DNA from: a virus
Strand: one strand, 5' to 3'
IMG/VR virus record: IMGVR_UViG_3300018063_000005
Span: 1-55,864 of that record
Length of the DNA stretch: 55,864 nucleotides
In this document: positions 32,059 through 39,326 of the stretch, in pieces
How the letters are laid out: each line of letters starts with the position of its first letter
How positions within the stretch are numbered: position 1 is the first letter of the stretch
Program-made: the position numbers and the translations under genes
The notes under the pieces: generated by a model
Told to the model about the DNA's origin: nothing
The model's database searches: none
Seen by the model: only the letters and a program-made list of their open reading frames with translations

Positions 32059-32288
32059 CGCTCGGGCTCCACCTCGACGACCGGCGGGCCCGCGATCCAC
32101 CAGCCCTTGAGAAGCCGGACCTTGACTCGCGTGAGCCGCCCGTCAGGAAGCCGGACCCACACCTCCACCTCAGCCTCCTTCGCCACCCGGTGCGGGATCG
32201 TGGGGTCCGGGATCGCCGCCCGCCTGAAGCAGCCGCTCGCGGGCGACAGCATCACCGAAGCGATGACCACGAGCACGATCTTCCGCAT
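32055..32288 (-). CDS. Small lipoprotein (o-spanin candidate)
   Basis: This 77-residue protein from ATG 32288 reads MRKIVLVVIASVMLSPASGC, a lipoprotein signal with the lipobox ASGC. It was chosen over the ATG at 32309 because GGAGAAG precedes it and because the signal then begins correctly. The mature part is short and beta-like (VEVWVRLPDGRLTRVKVRLL). Its gene overlaps the preceding ORF over 119 bases in another frame. Overlapping genes, lipidation and neighbours with spans and coiled coils fit an outer-membrane spanin. Confidence 0.65.
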   Translation of the reverse strand: MRKIVLVVIASVMLSPASGCFRRAAIPDPTIPHRVAKEAEVEVWVRLPDGRLTRVKVRLLKGWWIAGPPVVEVEPER

Positions 32289-32388
32289 TGGGCTTCTCCT
32301 CCTCGGCAATCCTGCGCTCGGCGAGGACGTCGAGATACGCCCGCGTGCACCCGCGGGCGATAGCGTAGGCGAGGTTCTCGAGGGTCAC
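32170..32388 (-). CDS. Small protein overlapping the lipoprotein gene
   Basis: This is a 72-residue protein from GTG 32388. The N-terminus TLENLAYAIARGCTRAYLDVL is a well-formed helix, followed by an acidic-basic, probably disordered tail. There is no membrane span, so it is not an i-spanin. It starts six bases after the holin-like stop and overlaps the lipoprotein gene for 119 bases. Function unknown. Confidence 0.55.
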   Translation of the reverse strand: MTLENLAYAIARGCTRAYLDVLAERRIAEEEKPNAEDRARGHRFGDAVARERLLQAGGDPGPHDPAPGGEGG

Positions 32389-32394
32389 GGCCAG

Positions 32395-32643
32395 TCAGCC
32401 CTGCGTCGGGGGAGCCTGAACGCGCGCGGCCGCCTCGGGCGTCTCGGGCACGGTGCCGCCGGTCGACTGCGCGCCCTTCGCGAAGATCATGCCCACGCCG
32501 GCCATGACGGAGGTGATGAGGACGCCGAAGTCCACGGTGGTGCTCGGGGTGCCGTCGAAGAACGCGCCGGCCGCGAGAGCGAGAGCCTGGACGATCATCA
32601 CGATGCCCAGGACGGTGAGGTTCTTCGAGGTTGCGAGCGTCAT
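32395..32643 (-). CDS. Holin candidate (two membrane spans)
   Basis: This is an 82-residue protein. Two hydrophobic segments, LTVLGIVMIVQALALAAGAF (about 9-28) and FGVLITSVMAGVGMIFA (about 38-55), are joined by a short polar loop. The tail is a proline/alanine-rich soluble stretch. Size and topology are those of a class II-type holin, which makes lesions in the cytoplasmic membrane. It opens the cluster that continues with the lipoprotein and coiled-coil membrane proteins. The alternative is a minor membrane protein of unknown role. Confidence 0.65.
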   Translation of the reverse strand: MTLATSKNLTVLGIVMIVQALALAAGAFFDGTPSTTVDFGVLITSVMAGVGMIFAKGAQSTGGTVPETPEAAARVQAPPTQG

Positions 32644-32678
32644 TGCGGGGGCTCCTTGCGTGGGGAAGGTGAGACGCA

Positions 32679-33269
32679 TCACTCCTCGACGAGCTCGATG
32701 AAGGCGGCGAAGCTCGCGCCGCCCGTGGCGCCGGGGTCGCGGAGCGCGATCCCGTTCGCCGTTCCCGGCGGGACGCGGGGCGGCCGCGCGAAGCGGTGCG
32801 TGAAGTCGATGCAGATCGGCACGAAGGCCGCGAGCGCCGTGGGCACGTAGACGGGGAGGGCGGCGATCGTCGCCCCCTGCGTCCCGAGCGCAGTGGGCTT
32901 CGCCCGGATCACGCCCGAGAACGCGGCGCCGAGCCCCGCGTCCTCCCTCCCGGCCGCGGCGGTGGGCGCGCCCGCGGCCTCCGGCGTCACCGCGCCGGCC
33001 GTGCCCGCGGCGGTGGTCCGCTCGAGCAGGAGGACGCGCAGGCCGGCCGTGGTCTGGATCCCGGGCTGCGTCACGCACACGCGCAGGATGCGGACCCCCT
33101 TCTGCGCGCCGGCCTCGATGGCGATCGCGTGCGAGGCGGCCGTGTTCGCCTGCCCGGACACGGCCACGATGTAGGGCGTGCCGAGCTTGAGCGTGTCCAG
33201 GGGCTCGGCGAGGGCGGGCTGGGCGAGCGTGCACACCGCGGCGATCGCGGCGAGGAGGAAGCGGCGCAT
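32679..33269 (-). CDS. Secreted late protein with structural-type domain
   Basis: This is a 196-residue protein. Residues 1-21 (MRRFLLAAIAAVCTLAQPAL, then A) are a Sec signal with the cleavage site ALA-E. The mature protein (LGTPYIVAVSGQANTAASHA, GVRILRVCVTQPGIQTTAGL, FVPICIDFTHRF) is a beta domain like those of phage head decoration or fibre proteins. It lies between the lysis cluster and the head genes. Why it should be exported is unclear. It is one of three late proteins in this genome with such a signal. Confidence 0.6.
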   Translation of the reverse strand: MRRFLLAAIAAVCTLAQPALAEPLDTLKLGTPYIVAVSGQANTAASHAIAIEAGAQKGVRILRVCVTQPGIQTTAGLRVLLLERTTAAGTAGAVTPEAAGAPTAAAGREDAGLGAAFSGVIRAKPTALGTQGATIAALPVYVPTALAAFVPICIDFTHRFARPPRVPPGTANGIALRDPGATGGASFAAFIELVEE

Positions 33270-33307
33270 GGGGACCTCTCGGGCTGCAGACGGGGTGCGG
33301 CGGTGGG

Positions 33308-33688
33308 CTACCGCTTGGCGACGGCGTCCTGCAGCGCCTTGCGCCGCTCGAGCGCCGCCTTGTTCCGCGCGACCTGGCGGGTCTCCCACTCGGCGCGGTC
33401 GTCGTCGTGGAAGAAGTGGCCGCTCTCCTCCATGTACGCCGCGAGCTCCTCCGGCTCCGCCTCGCGGTACCAGTCCTTCGGCTTCATCTTCGGCGGGCGC
33501 TGGGTGACGAGGAGGTCCTCGAACCGCTCGGTGCTCGCCGGGTCGAGGTTGAAGGGGATCATCCCGCCCTGGGGGTTCACGAGCAGGCGGAACTTCGGCT
33601 CGCGCTGGTGCGGGAGGACCTTCGCCGGCGTCTTCGCCTCGACGTCCTCCGCCTTCGCGCCATGCGTCGTCTTCGTCGGGTCTGCCAT
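33308..33688 (-). CDS. Hypothetical head-region protein
   Basis: This is a 126-residue protein between the major capsid gene and the secreted protein gene. The middle (FRLLVNPQGGMIPFNLDPAS) looks like a small beta unit. The C-terminus is helical and charged (EPEELAAYMEESGHFF, ETRQVARNKAALERRKALQD). It is a plausible head-associated or decoration protein; no family recognised. A long hairpin separates it from the capsid gene, so it is likely made at a lower level. Confidence 0.55.
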   Translation of the reverse strand: MADPTKTTHGAKAEDVEAKTPAKVLPHQREPKFRLLVNPQGGMIPFNLDPASTERFEDLLVTQRPPKMKPKDWYREAEPEELAAYMEESGHFFHDDDRAEWETRQVARNKAALERRKALQDAVAKR

Positions 33689-33773
33689 CGTCGTTCTCTC
33701 CGTTCTCAGGTCAAGCATCGGCAGCCGTCCTCCAGGAAGGTCTGCCGACGCGGGGGGTGCAGGTGAAGCAGTT

Positions 33774-33845
33774 CCAGGACGATCGCGGCCGGGGCCGGGC
33801 GGAGGTGAACCGCCGGAGACCGGAGGGGTCGCGCGATCGTCCTGG
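33774..33845. terminator. Large hairpin downstream of the capsid gene
   Basis: A perfect 14-bp inverted repeat, CCAGGACGATCGCG (33774-33787) and its complement (33832-33845), encloses 44 bases that can form inner hairpins such as GGCGG/CCGCC. It starts just after the capsid gene in the direction of transcription. It has no T-run. An attenuator, an RNase-stable 3' end or a processing site would all fit. Confidence 0.6.
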
Positions 33846-33870
33846 AGCCTGGGGGGAAGCGCGGGGCGGG

Positions 33871-34794
33871 TTAGCCGCGGAGCAGCTGCACCCACTCCGG
33901 CCGCGTCACCTTGATGCCGTAGAGCACGTCGCAGTTGCAGGCGAGCGCCATGGCGTCGATGTCGTACTGCATGACCACGCGGACCGCGAGGCCGCTCTCC
34001 TCGTCGAACGTCACGGAGCCCTTCGCGCCCACGCCCTCGGGCGGCGACTCCATCGGGCGCACCGCGACCTGCACGGCCTCGGGGACGAGGCCGACGTTCT
34101 GCACCGTGGCCGGCGCGCCGGCGACCACGTTGATGAGCTGCGACTCGAAGTGCTCGATGCCGTAGAGCCGGCCGACGTGGCCCTCACGGAGCGCCGAGCC
34201 CGCGTCACCGCGGGTGTTGGCGTTCGTGAACTTCGACGAGCTCGTGGTGAGCAGGGCGTTGTTGTCCTTCGTGCCCCAGATCGCCGCCTTCATGGCGGCC
34301 TGCGGGACCTTGTTGTCCGCGAAGGCCTTGCGGCTGCCGAGGACGAGCGCCTCGTCGGCCGCGGCGCCGGCGGCGCCCATGATGTTGCCGCCCGCCGCCG
34401 CGGCGACGATCGCCGCGAGCACGTCCGACTCGTACTGCTCGGCGAGCGCCCGGCCCGCCTCGAGCATCTGCTCGTCCATCGCCTTCGGGTTCGCCTGGCC
34501 GCGCGCCACGTCCTCGATCGAGAAGGGGACGACCTTGTGCTTGTTGAGCACCAGGTCCTGCCCGGTCGCGGTCGTGGTCTGGCGGGTGACGCTGGTCCCG
34601 GCGACCTTGTCGGCCGCGGTGAGCGCGCCGACCTTGTTGATCTTCACGGTGTCGCCGAGCTTCTTCACCTCGTTCTCGAAGTCGTGCTTCACGAGGCGCG
34701 CCACGATGATGTTGGCGCGGAGCTGCCGGAGGATCGAGTCGGCCCACATCGACGGGATGAGGGTCGCCCAGTCCACCTTGGTGGTGACGGCCAT
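33871..34794 (-). CDS. Major capsid protein
   Basis: This is a 307-residue protein directly after the scaffold-like gene. It reads AVTTKVDWATLIPSMWADSI, then RQLRANIIVARLVKHDFEN and GDTVKINKVGALT. That is the N-terminal pattern of HK97-fold capsid proteins of the P22 gp5 type, with long segments QTTTATGQDLVLNKHKVVPF and PKAMDEQMLEAGRALAEQYE. The protein forms the icosahedral shell. Length is typical. A strong hairpin follows the gene. Confidence 0.88.
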   Translation of the reverse strand: MAVTTKVDWATLIPSMWADSILRQLRANIIVARLVKHDFENEVKKLGDTVKINKVGALTAADKVAGTSVTRQTTTATGQDLVLNKHKVVPFSIEDVARGQANPKAMDEQMLEAGRALAEQYESDVLAAIVAAAAGGNIMGAAGAAADEALVLGSRKAFADNKVPQAAMKAAIWGTKDNNALLTTSSSKFTNANTRGDAGSALREGHVGRLYGIEHFESQLINVVAGAPATVQNVGLVPEAVQVAVRPMESPPEGVGAKGSVTFDEESGLAVRVVMQYDIDAMALACNCDVLYGIKVTRPEWVQLLRG

Positions 34795-34834
34795 TCAGAC
34801 ACTCCTTCTGCTGGTAGCTGCGGGGTGACCCCGG

Positions 34835-35485
34835 CTACGCCTTGATCCGGCCCTCCTTCATCGCCGCGCGGATCTCGTCGCCCGCCTTCTCCCGCTCGGA
34901 GAAGGTCATGGCCTCGATCTCGGCGACGGTGAAGGTGCGCTTCCCGCCCGGCGGCGCCGGGGTGGTCGGAGGGCGGGGCGCCGGCGCGCCGGGGTTCTGC
35001 GCGCGCAGGCCTGCGAGGAACAGCTCCTTGGACTCCAACGCCACGTCGGACGGGACGAGCTTGCGCACGTCCTCGGGCAGGGCAGCCAGATCGGCGGCGA
35101 GCTTGTCCTCGCGGGCCTTGCGGTCCGCGGCGACCTCGTCGTCGATCTCCTTCTTCAGCGTGCGCAGCTCCGTGAGCTCCTTCAGCTCGGCCGCGCGGTC
35201 GCTGGTCTGCTTCTCGTACAGCTCCTTGAACTTGCCCTGCTCGGCGAGCAGCGCGGCCGCGTCCTGCTTCTGCTTCTCCTCGATGTCGTGGAGTCGCTTG
35301 CGCAGGTTCTGGGCCTCGCGGTTCGCCTCCTGGCGATCCTTCTGCTCCCGGTCGAGCCGCGCCTTCAGCTGCTCGACGGTCTCGGCCACCGGGGCCGGGG
35401 GTGGAACCGGCTCGGGAACCACCGGCGCCGGGGCCGGAGGAGGAGTCGGGGGGGGGACGGGCGGGATCGGATCGGCTGGCGGCAT
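34835..35485 (-). CDS. Scaffolding protein
   Basis: This is a 216-residue protein. A proline-rich start (PPADPIPPVPPPTPPPAPAP) is followed by a long coiled coil (about 38-130: LKARLDREQKDRQEANREAQ, DIEEKQKQDAAALLAEQGKF). The C-terminal domain reads TFTVAEIEAMTFSEREKAGD. Position before the capsid gene and this layout are those of a phage scaffold, which shapes the procapsid and leaves before maturation. Confidence 0.82.
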   Translation of the reverse strand: MPPADPIPPVPPPTPPPAPAPVVPEPVPPPAPVAETVEQLKARLDREQKDRQEANREAQNLRKRLHDIEEKQKQDAAALLAEQGKFKELYEKQTSDRAAELKELTELRTLKKEIDDEVAADRKAREDKLAADLAALPEDVRKLVPSDVALESKELFLAGLRAQNPGAPAPRPPTTPAPPGGKRTFTVAEIEAMTFSEREKAGDEIRAAMKEGRIKA

Positions 35486-35527
35486 GGTGCTTGTCTCCCT
35501 CCAGGGGCGACGGGTGGGGTGGGACGG

Positions 35528-36085
35528 CTACTGCCGCGGCTTCTCCCGCAGCAGTTTCGACGCGAACTTCCCGAGCTCGCGGTGCAGCTCGGCCTGCTCA
35601 TCTGGCGTCAGGCCGAAGAACGGACGTCGGTCGTGGTTCGCCGCGGCCTTCACCGCGTTCGCGACCACCTTGCTCGAGCTCTTCGAGACGGAGCGGGTGA
35701 GCCGGCGTCGGCGCGTGATGCCGCCGACCCGCCTCTCCACCCACCTCGAGGACTTCTTGAACCTCGTCGCCGGCGCCGCGCCGACGAACCCCACGATCGC
35801 GAAGCTCGGCCCGCTCCGGACGACCTGCAGGCCGTTCAGCATCGCGCCCGACAGCGTGAGGTTCGGCGGGTCCACGCGCCGGCCGGCTGCCTTCCGCAGC
35901 GCGGCGTAGCCCTTCGTGTACGGCTTGAACCGGCCTTCGAGGCCGCGCCCCTGCTCCGTGCGCCGCTGGATGATGCCGATCGCCAGCAGCGCCGCGTGCC
36001 GTGCGAGCTGCTCGAGCTGCTCGCTCGCGAAGAGCGTCGTGTCCATCCGGAGCAGCGCTCCGGCGCCTGGTGCTCGTCGGGCCAT
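35528..36085 (-). CDS. Head-tail joining or virion morphogenesis protein
   Basis: This is a 185-residue basic protein after the minor head protein gene. RFKPYTKGYAALRKAAGRRV, PNLTLSGAMLNGLQV and SFAIVGFVGAAPATRFKKSS recall the Mu gpG/phage virion morphogenesis group, which finishes the head-tail joint. The C-terminus is basic (NHDRRPFFGLTPDEQAELHR). Assigned by partial motifs and position between minor capsid and scaffold genes. Confidence 0.65.
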   Translation of the reverse strand: MARRAPGAGALLRMDTTLFASEQLEQLARHAALLAIGIIQRRTEQGRGLEGRFKPYTKGYAALRKAAGRRVDPPNLTLSGAMLNGLQVVRSGPSFAIVGFVGAAPATRFKKSSRWVERRVGGITRRRRLTRSVSKSSSKVVANAVKAAANHDRRPFFGLTPDEQAELHRELGKFASKLLREKPRQ

Positions 36086-36113
36086 CGAGAGGAGCCTCCC
36101 GCGCGAGGGGCTG

Positions 36114-36995
36114 CTACCCCGCCGCGCGAGCTCGCGCGCGGACGATCTTGCCGCCGACGACCTTGCCGCGGTTCCTCGCCACCCATACCGCCTCGTTCCG
36201 GCCGAGCCGGATGCCCTTTACGATCGCGCGCGCCTCTCGGCCGCCGATGCGGTGCGCCGGCAGCGCGCGCGCGGCCGTCACGGAGATCGGCTCGAGCCGG
36301 TGCCTGCAGCCGTACCCGCCCAAGAACCTCGAGGTGGGCGCCAGGTCCTGGCCGTTGTCCTCCTCGTCGAGGTCGCTCGACGTGTAGACCTTGTGGACGT
36401 GGTCGGCGCAGAACGGCCTGGTCACCTCGTCGTCCGGCCCGCCGTATGTGAAGAGGTCGATGCCGCTCGCCTCGGCCTGCGAGACGAGCCCCTCCCGGAG
36501 GAAGGCGTGGAAGGAGGTAGCGACCTCCGTCACGATCCTGCCGAGCTTCGCCCGCGCGGCCTCCGCCACCGCCTGCAGCGCGTCCTCGCGCGGCCGGCCC
36601 GCCGCCACCATCGCGAAGAGGACCTCGCGCGCCCGCGCGCCGGCGAGCCCCTGCTGCACGATGAGCCCCCGGGCGACGCGGCTGACGAGCGGCCGCAGCC
36701 CGTCCAGCGAGACGCTCGTGAACGACGCCCCGAGCTCGGAGCGGAGGTCGCGCCGGACCTGCGCGGCGATCCACTCGAAGGACGTCAGCACGCGCTGGGA
36801 CGCGTCCTGGAAGCCGAGCCGCCCGAGCTGCTCGCCGAGCTCCTGCCCGATGGCGAGCGCGTGGGCCCGGTCGAGCGTGTCGTAGCGGTCGCCGACCTTC
36901 TCCCTCAGCCACCGCAGGAGGTTCGCGGCGGTGCGCTCGATGTCGCGCCGGAGCTGGTCAGCCGCGGCGTCGGCGAGGTCCTCGGCGCGGCTCAT
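36114..36995 (-). CDS. Minor head protein (Mu gpF/SPP1 gp7-like)
   Basis: This is a 293-residue protein. The C-terminal half has the head morphogenesis signature: LFTYGGPDDEVTRPFCADHV, KVYTSSDLDEEDNG, GGYGCRHRLEPIS. Cys and His residues in this region may bind metal. The N-terminal half is helical. It overlaps the upstream gene by ATGA and follows portal-proximal genes, as is usual. These proteins are injected or packaged in low copy and are needed for head assembly. Confidence 0.85.
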   Translation of the reverse strand: MSRAEDLADAAADQLRRDIERTAANLLRWLREKVGDRYDTLDRAHALAIGQELGEQLGRLGFQDASQRVLTSFEWIAAQVRRDLRSELGASFTSVSLDGLRPLVSRVARGLIVQQGLAGARAREVLFAMVAAGRPREDALQAVAEAARAKLGRIVTEVATSFHAFLREGLVSQAEASGIDLFTYGGPDDEVTRPFCADHVHKVYTSSDLDEEDNGQDLAPTSRFLGGYGCRHRLEPISVTAARALPAHRIGGREARAIVKGIRLGRNEAVWVARNRGKVVGGKIVRARARAAG

Positions 36996-37426
36996 CGGAT
37001 CCCGCGCCGCTTCTTGTAGGCGGCCACCAGGTGCTTGCCGTCGTCGAGCTGGAAGTCGCTCGGCACGTACGACTTGCCGGTCACCCGGGTCGCGTGGTCG
37101 TACATCGCGGTGGCGACGCCCATCCGCCGCATGTCGTCGGCGACACGGACGGTGCCGCCCTTGATCTTGTCCTTCGCGACGCCCTCGGTGACGAACTCCG
37201 CGCGCGCCACCAGGCGGTCGCCTAAGTGCGCCTCCACGGTCGGGGTCCGGCCGACCATCTTGTACGTGAGAACGACCTTCCCCTTCGCCGTGACGTGCTC
37301 AGCGGTCGTGGGCGCGGTGGGCGTGCGCGGCAGCTTCTTCGCGAGCTTCTTCACCGCGCGCTTTCGGGCGCCGGCCTCCGTCCACTGCCCCTCCTCGTCG
37401 CGGGTCTGGCTGGGGTCGTAGGACAC
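36992..37426 (-). CDS. Head-region protein with GNAT-like C-terminus
   Basis: This is a 144-residue protein. The start YDPSQTRDEEGQWTEAGARK matches the phage motif DP-x2-PRD-x-x-G-x-W found at the start of many head proteins and proteases. The C-terminal half (VADDMRRMGVATAMYDHATR, YVPSDFQLDDGKHLVAAYKK) has the R-x2-G-x-A loop of N-acetyltransferase folds. An acetyltransferase role is only suggested; a structural reuse of the fold is equally likely. Overlaps the minor head gene by ATGA. Confidence 0.6.
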   Translation of the reverse strand: MSYDPSQTRDEEGQWTEAGARKRAVKKLAKKLPRTPTAPTTAEHVTAKGKVVLTYKMVGRTPTVEAHLGDRLVARAEFVTEGVAKDKIKGGTVRVADDMRRMGVATAMYDHATRVTGKSYVPSDFQLDDGKHLVAAYKKRRGIR

Positions 37427-37436
37427 GGGAGCTCCT

Positions 37437-37703
37437 TCACCTGGTCCGCGTCGCCGTCTCTTCCGTGAAGCGCGAGAGGAACGTGTGGCGGAGGACCTCG
37501 AGCCGGCCGATGAGCCGGACCTCGTCGAGGTTCGTGGTCGCGCCCGACATGCCCCACGTCATCCGGACGCTCGTGGCGTCGTCGGCGAACCACAGGAGCG
37601 ACTCGAGCTCGCCGGCCCGCGCGCGCTCGAGCAGCATCTCGAGGTCCCGGAGGATGGTCTGCTGGACCTCGGACTTGACCGTCTTCAGCTCGATGAGGGC
37701 CAT
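37437..37703 (-). CDS. Hypothetical small head-region protein
   Basis: This is an 88-residue protein between the portal and the GNAT-like gene. It reads ELKTVKSEVQQTILRDLEML, then LLWFADDATSVRMTWGMSG and IGRLEVLRHTFLSRF. The alpha/beta pattern is compact, but no family was recognised. Its constant place among head genes suggests a portal-associated or adaptor role. Confidence 0.55.
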   Translation of the reverse strand: MALIELKTVKSEVQQTILRDLEMLLERARAGELESLLWFADDATSVRMTWGMSGATTNLDEVRLIGRLEVLRHTFLSRFTEETATRTR

Positions 37704-37709
37704 GGGCTG

Positions 37710-39314
37710 CTACTCCTCCCCCGCGGGCTTCGGCGGCTCGGGCGGCTCCGGAGGCTCGACGGGCGGCTTCTCGCCGGGGTCGAGCTGGTCGTCCTCGCCG
37801 CCGGGCGCGCCGGGCACCGCCGGGGCCTTCGGCTTCGTCCGCTCGTTCGTCTCCCGGTGCCGCTCGAGCAGCTTCTCGGCCTCGTCCTCGGTGATGCCCC
37901 GCCGCTTCGCCAGGATCGCGGGAAGGGTCGTGAGGTCCTTCTCCAGGTCCGCGAAATCGATGTCCTGCTCGACCTGCGGGGAGAACGGGATCCGAAGGTC
38001 CCCGGGCTCCCACGTGATGCGCGCGGCCTTGGGCAGCTGCTTCAGCGTAGGCGCGTGGTGGTTCACCACGATCCGGAGGAGCTCGAAGAGCCGTTCCACC
38101 GGCGCGCGGTAGCGTTCCACCTGGTCCTCGCGGGCCTCGAGTTGCGGCTCCCGCTCCACCACCAGCGCCTCGGCCGAGGCCACCGTCCTCGAGTCCGCGA
38201 GCACCGTGCCGGCGGGCACGTCCCAGAGCGTCGTCACGCGGCGCGCGTCCGCCGTCACGATCGCCTCGAGCGCGTCCAACTGCGGGTTCGTCGACAGGAC
38301 GCCCGCCTCCTCGCCGCGGTTCAGGTAGACGGCCTTGTCCGGGCCGAAGTGGAGCTCGGCCTTCGGCGCCGCCTCTCCCCCCGCCGAGGTCGTCCGGCTG
38401 ATGTACGTCTGCCCGAACCCCTGTAACCGGGCGATGTGGTGCTCGTCGGTCAGCGTGACGTTGATCGAGCGGTTCGAGCGGACGAGGTCGCCGTTCGCCG
38501 CCGTGAAGAAGCCGAGCTCGAGCTCCTCCGAGTGAAAGGCGACGAGCGGCACGACGGGCTTCCCGTCCGCGGCGCGGTAGGGGTTCTCGCCGTTCATGCT
38601 CGCGACGGTGACGAGCTCGCCCGAGCCGTCGATCACGTAGTGCTCGGGGCGCGCCTCGGCCGCGCTCCAGTACTCGAAGCGCTTCTCCTCGAGCTTCCGC
38701 GACGAGCTCGCCACGCCGGCCGGGCCCGCCACCTCGAGGAGGATCCCCTTCGCCTTGTCGAGGTCGGTCGGGTGGTCCGGGTCGAAGTCCACGTGCACGA
38801 ACTGCGGAGGGAAGATCGTGAGCGTCGCTGCCTGCGCGCGCTCGTCGTAGCCGACCGCGACGACCACCGTGTTGAGCGCCTCGGTCCAGCGGTTCACCGT
38901 GCGCAGCCGCCGCTTGAAGTCGGCCACCTTCTGCAGCTCGGCCCAGCGCCGCGCCTCGGCCGAGTCGGCGGGGTAGGGATCCCCGATCTCGCCCGTCGTT
39001 TCCTGCGCGCGCCGGATGGTGAACCTGGAATCCTTCCCGAAGAGCTTCGATCGCGCGTCCACGACTTTCCGCATGATGCGGACGGTGTGCGGGACCATCT
39101 GCCCGTACGACAGCGGGAACGCGATCCGCAGGTGCGCGACGAGGTCCTGCTCCTGGTCGCCCAGGTAGTAGGCGAGCCGGACGTTCATCTCCTCGTCGAA
39201 GCCGGCCGGCTTCCACTTCGCCGCGCGAGCCAGGAACTCTTTCAGCTCGACATCGTGCTTCCCGCGCATCGCCTGGGCGAGCAGCTCGGAGACGCGGCGG
39301 AGCGGGTTCAGCAT
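37710..39314 (-). CDS. Portal protein
   Basis: This is a 534-residue protein. The order terminase large subunit, then this gene, then minor head proteins is that of a portal. NVRLAYYLGDQEQDLVAHLR, VPHTVRIMRKVVDARSKLFG, NRWTEALNTVVVAVGYDERA and FPPQFVHVDFDPDHP fit the portal fold. The C-terminus is proline-rich (EPPEPPEPPKPAGEE). The protein forms the dodecameric ring for DNA entry. The start at ATG 39314 was preferred to GTG 39323 because AGAGG lies about nine bases before it, while the GTG has no room for an SD. Confidence 0.88.
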   Translation of the reverse strand: MLNPLRRVSELLAQAMRGKHDVELKEFLARAAKWKPAGFDEEMNVRLAYYLGDQEQDLVAHLRIAFPLSYGQMVPHTVRIMRKVVDARSKLFGKDSRFTIRRAQETTGEIGDPYPADSAEARRWAELQKVADFKRRLRTVNRWTEALNTVVVAVGYDERAQAATLTIFPPQFVHVDFDPDHPTDLDKAKGILLEVAGPAGVASSSRKLEEKRFEYWSAAEARPEHYVIDGSGELVTVASMNGENPYRAADGKPVVPLVAFHSEELELGFFTAANGDLVRSNRSINVTLTDEHHIARLQGFGQTYISRTTSAGGEAAPKAELHFGPDKAVYLNRGEEAGVLSTNPQLDALEAIVTADARRVTTLWDVPAGTVLADSRTVASAEALVVEREPQLEAREDQVERYRAPVERLFELLRIVVNHHAPTLKQLPKAARITWEPGDLRIPFSPQVEQDIDFADLEKDLTTLPAILAKRRGITEDEAEKLLERHRETNERTKPKAPAVPGAPGGEDDQLDPGEKPPVEPPEPPEPPKPAGEE

Positions 39315-39326
39315 CGGTGGCACCTC

